From JBLNDG01 sp050261415 (GTDB lineage: Bacteria; Bacillota; Clostridia; Lutisporales; Lutisporaceae), in contig JBLNDG010000007.1 in the NCBI GenBank assembly GCA_050261415.1, positions 1-58,804 of the forward strand: DNA of 58,804 bases, given 5' to 3'. Positions 58,693-58,804 of this stretch are shown here, one piece after another (the stretch's first letter is position 1; each line of letters starts with the position of its first letter). The notes beneath the pieces are model-generated. The model saw only the letters and a list, made by a program, of their open reading frames with translations. It was not told the origin of the DNA and did no database searches. Position numbers and translations under genes: made by a program.

Positions 58693-58804
58693 TTGTATAG
58701 GAAAGTATAAAATTTTTGCTCTACAAAAATGGGCTTAAGAGATGTAAAATGAAGCAGTATAGAAAAATGTAAAAGGATGGCTTGGAATAAATGGAAGTAA
58801 AGGG

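Noticed and set aside
58694..58712. Fifth copy of repeat family B at the window end
   Set aside because: Only about 15 bases match (TATAGGAAAGTATAAA); the hairpins do not follow.

Overview
The window reads as a chromosome segment from a low-to-mid GC, endospore-forming anaerobic Firmicute of the class Clostridia. The evidence is spore genes (a GerAB-type permease, CotF-like coat proteins, SpoVG, SpoVT, SpoVB, YabP, YabQ), strong AGGAGG-type ribosome binding sites with many TTG and GTG starts, and the order glmU-prs-pth-mfd-(prsA)-spoVT-spoVB-mazG-hup-rqcP-yabP-yabQ-divIC-yabR, a classic Firmicutes housekeeping and sporulation block. The exact genus cannot be fixed from sequence reading alone; a cellulolytic-type clostridium is a guess. 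There is no prophage, transposase gene or CRISPR array.

Region by region. 0-12.4 kb is a mixed region: the N-terminus of a germination permease, a DUF116 membrane protein, DUF2935 and coat-like helical proteins, an aminotransferase, a Met-rich acidic protein, YigZ, an HD-GYP phosphodiesterase, CorA and an RlmI-like rRNA methyltransferase. Its intergenic spaces are rich in structure: a 410-base candidate structured RNA locus at 2.0-2.4 kb and copies of three dispersed hairpin repeat families. 12.8-25.5 kb is one long + strand gene set: an extracytoplasmic/membrane protein, an ABC ATPase and permease, a DUF4175-like coiled-coil membrane protein, a MoxR AAA+ ATPase, a DUF58 protein and two membrane-anchored von Willebrand A (VWA) proteins, followed by a secreted stalk-like protein. 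This is a MoxR/DUF58/VWA system joined to an ABC exporter. 26.6-33.1 kb holds a small alkyltransferase, small membrane proteins, a MarR-MFS pair with a visible promoter and palindromic operator, an XRE-TPR regulator, and a divergent secreted subtilisin-like protease. 33.1-36.2 kb carries a ClC channel with an RCK-C domain and murC on the minus strand.

36.9-58.2 kb runs almost entirely on the + strand: spoVG, a second Met-rich protein, ndk, the complete nadA-nadB-nadC de novo NAD pathway, and then the glmU-to-ppx block. It links peptidoglycan precursor supply (glmU, spoVB flippase family, divIC), nucleotide metabolism (prs, ndk, mazG), translation and ribosome rescue (pth, rqcP, yabR) and sporulation. 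The window ends with tRNA-Leu(UAA), initiator tRNA-fMet(CAU) and elongator tRNA-Met(CAU) behind a near-consensus promoter.

The least ordinary content is in the non-coding DNA: (i) repeat family A, a 67-base unit identical at 9.1 and 50.7 kb with a diverged copy at 54.6 kb, each directly after a transcription terminator; (ii) repeat family B, a two-hairpin element in four places whose second stem shows compensatory base changes; (iii) repeat family C, GGGCAAT/ATTGCCC heptamer arms around a CTTCGAAG core, inserted inside operons; and (iv) the candidate RNA at 2011-2421. All functional statements about these elements are inference from base pairing and repetition.
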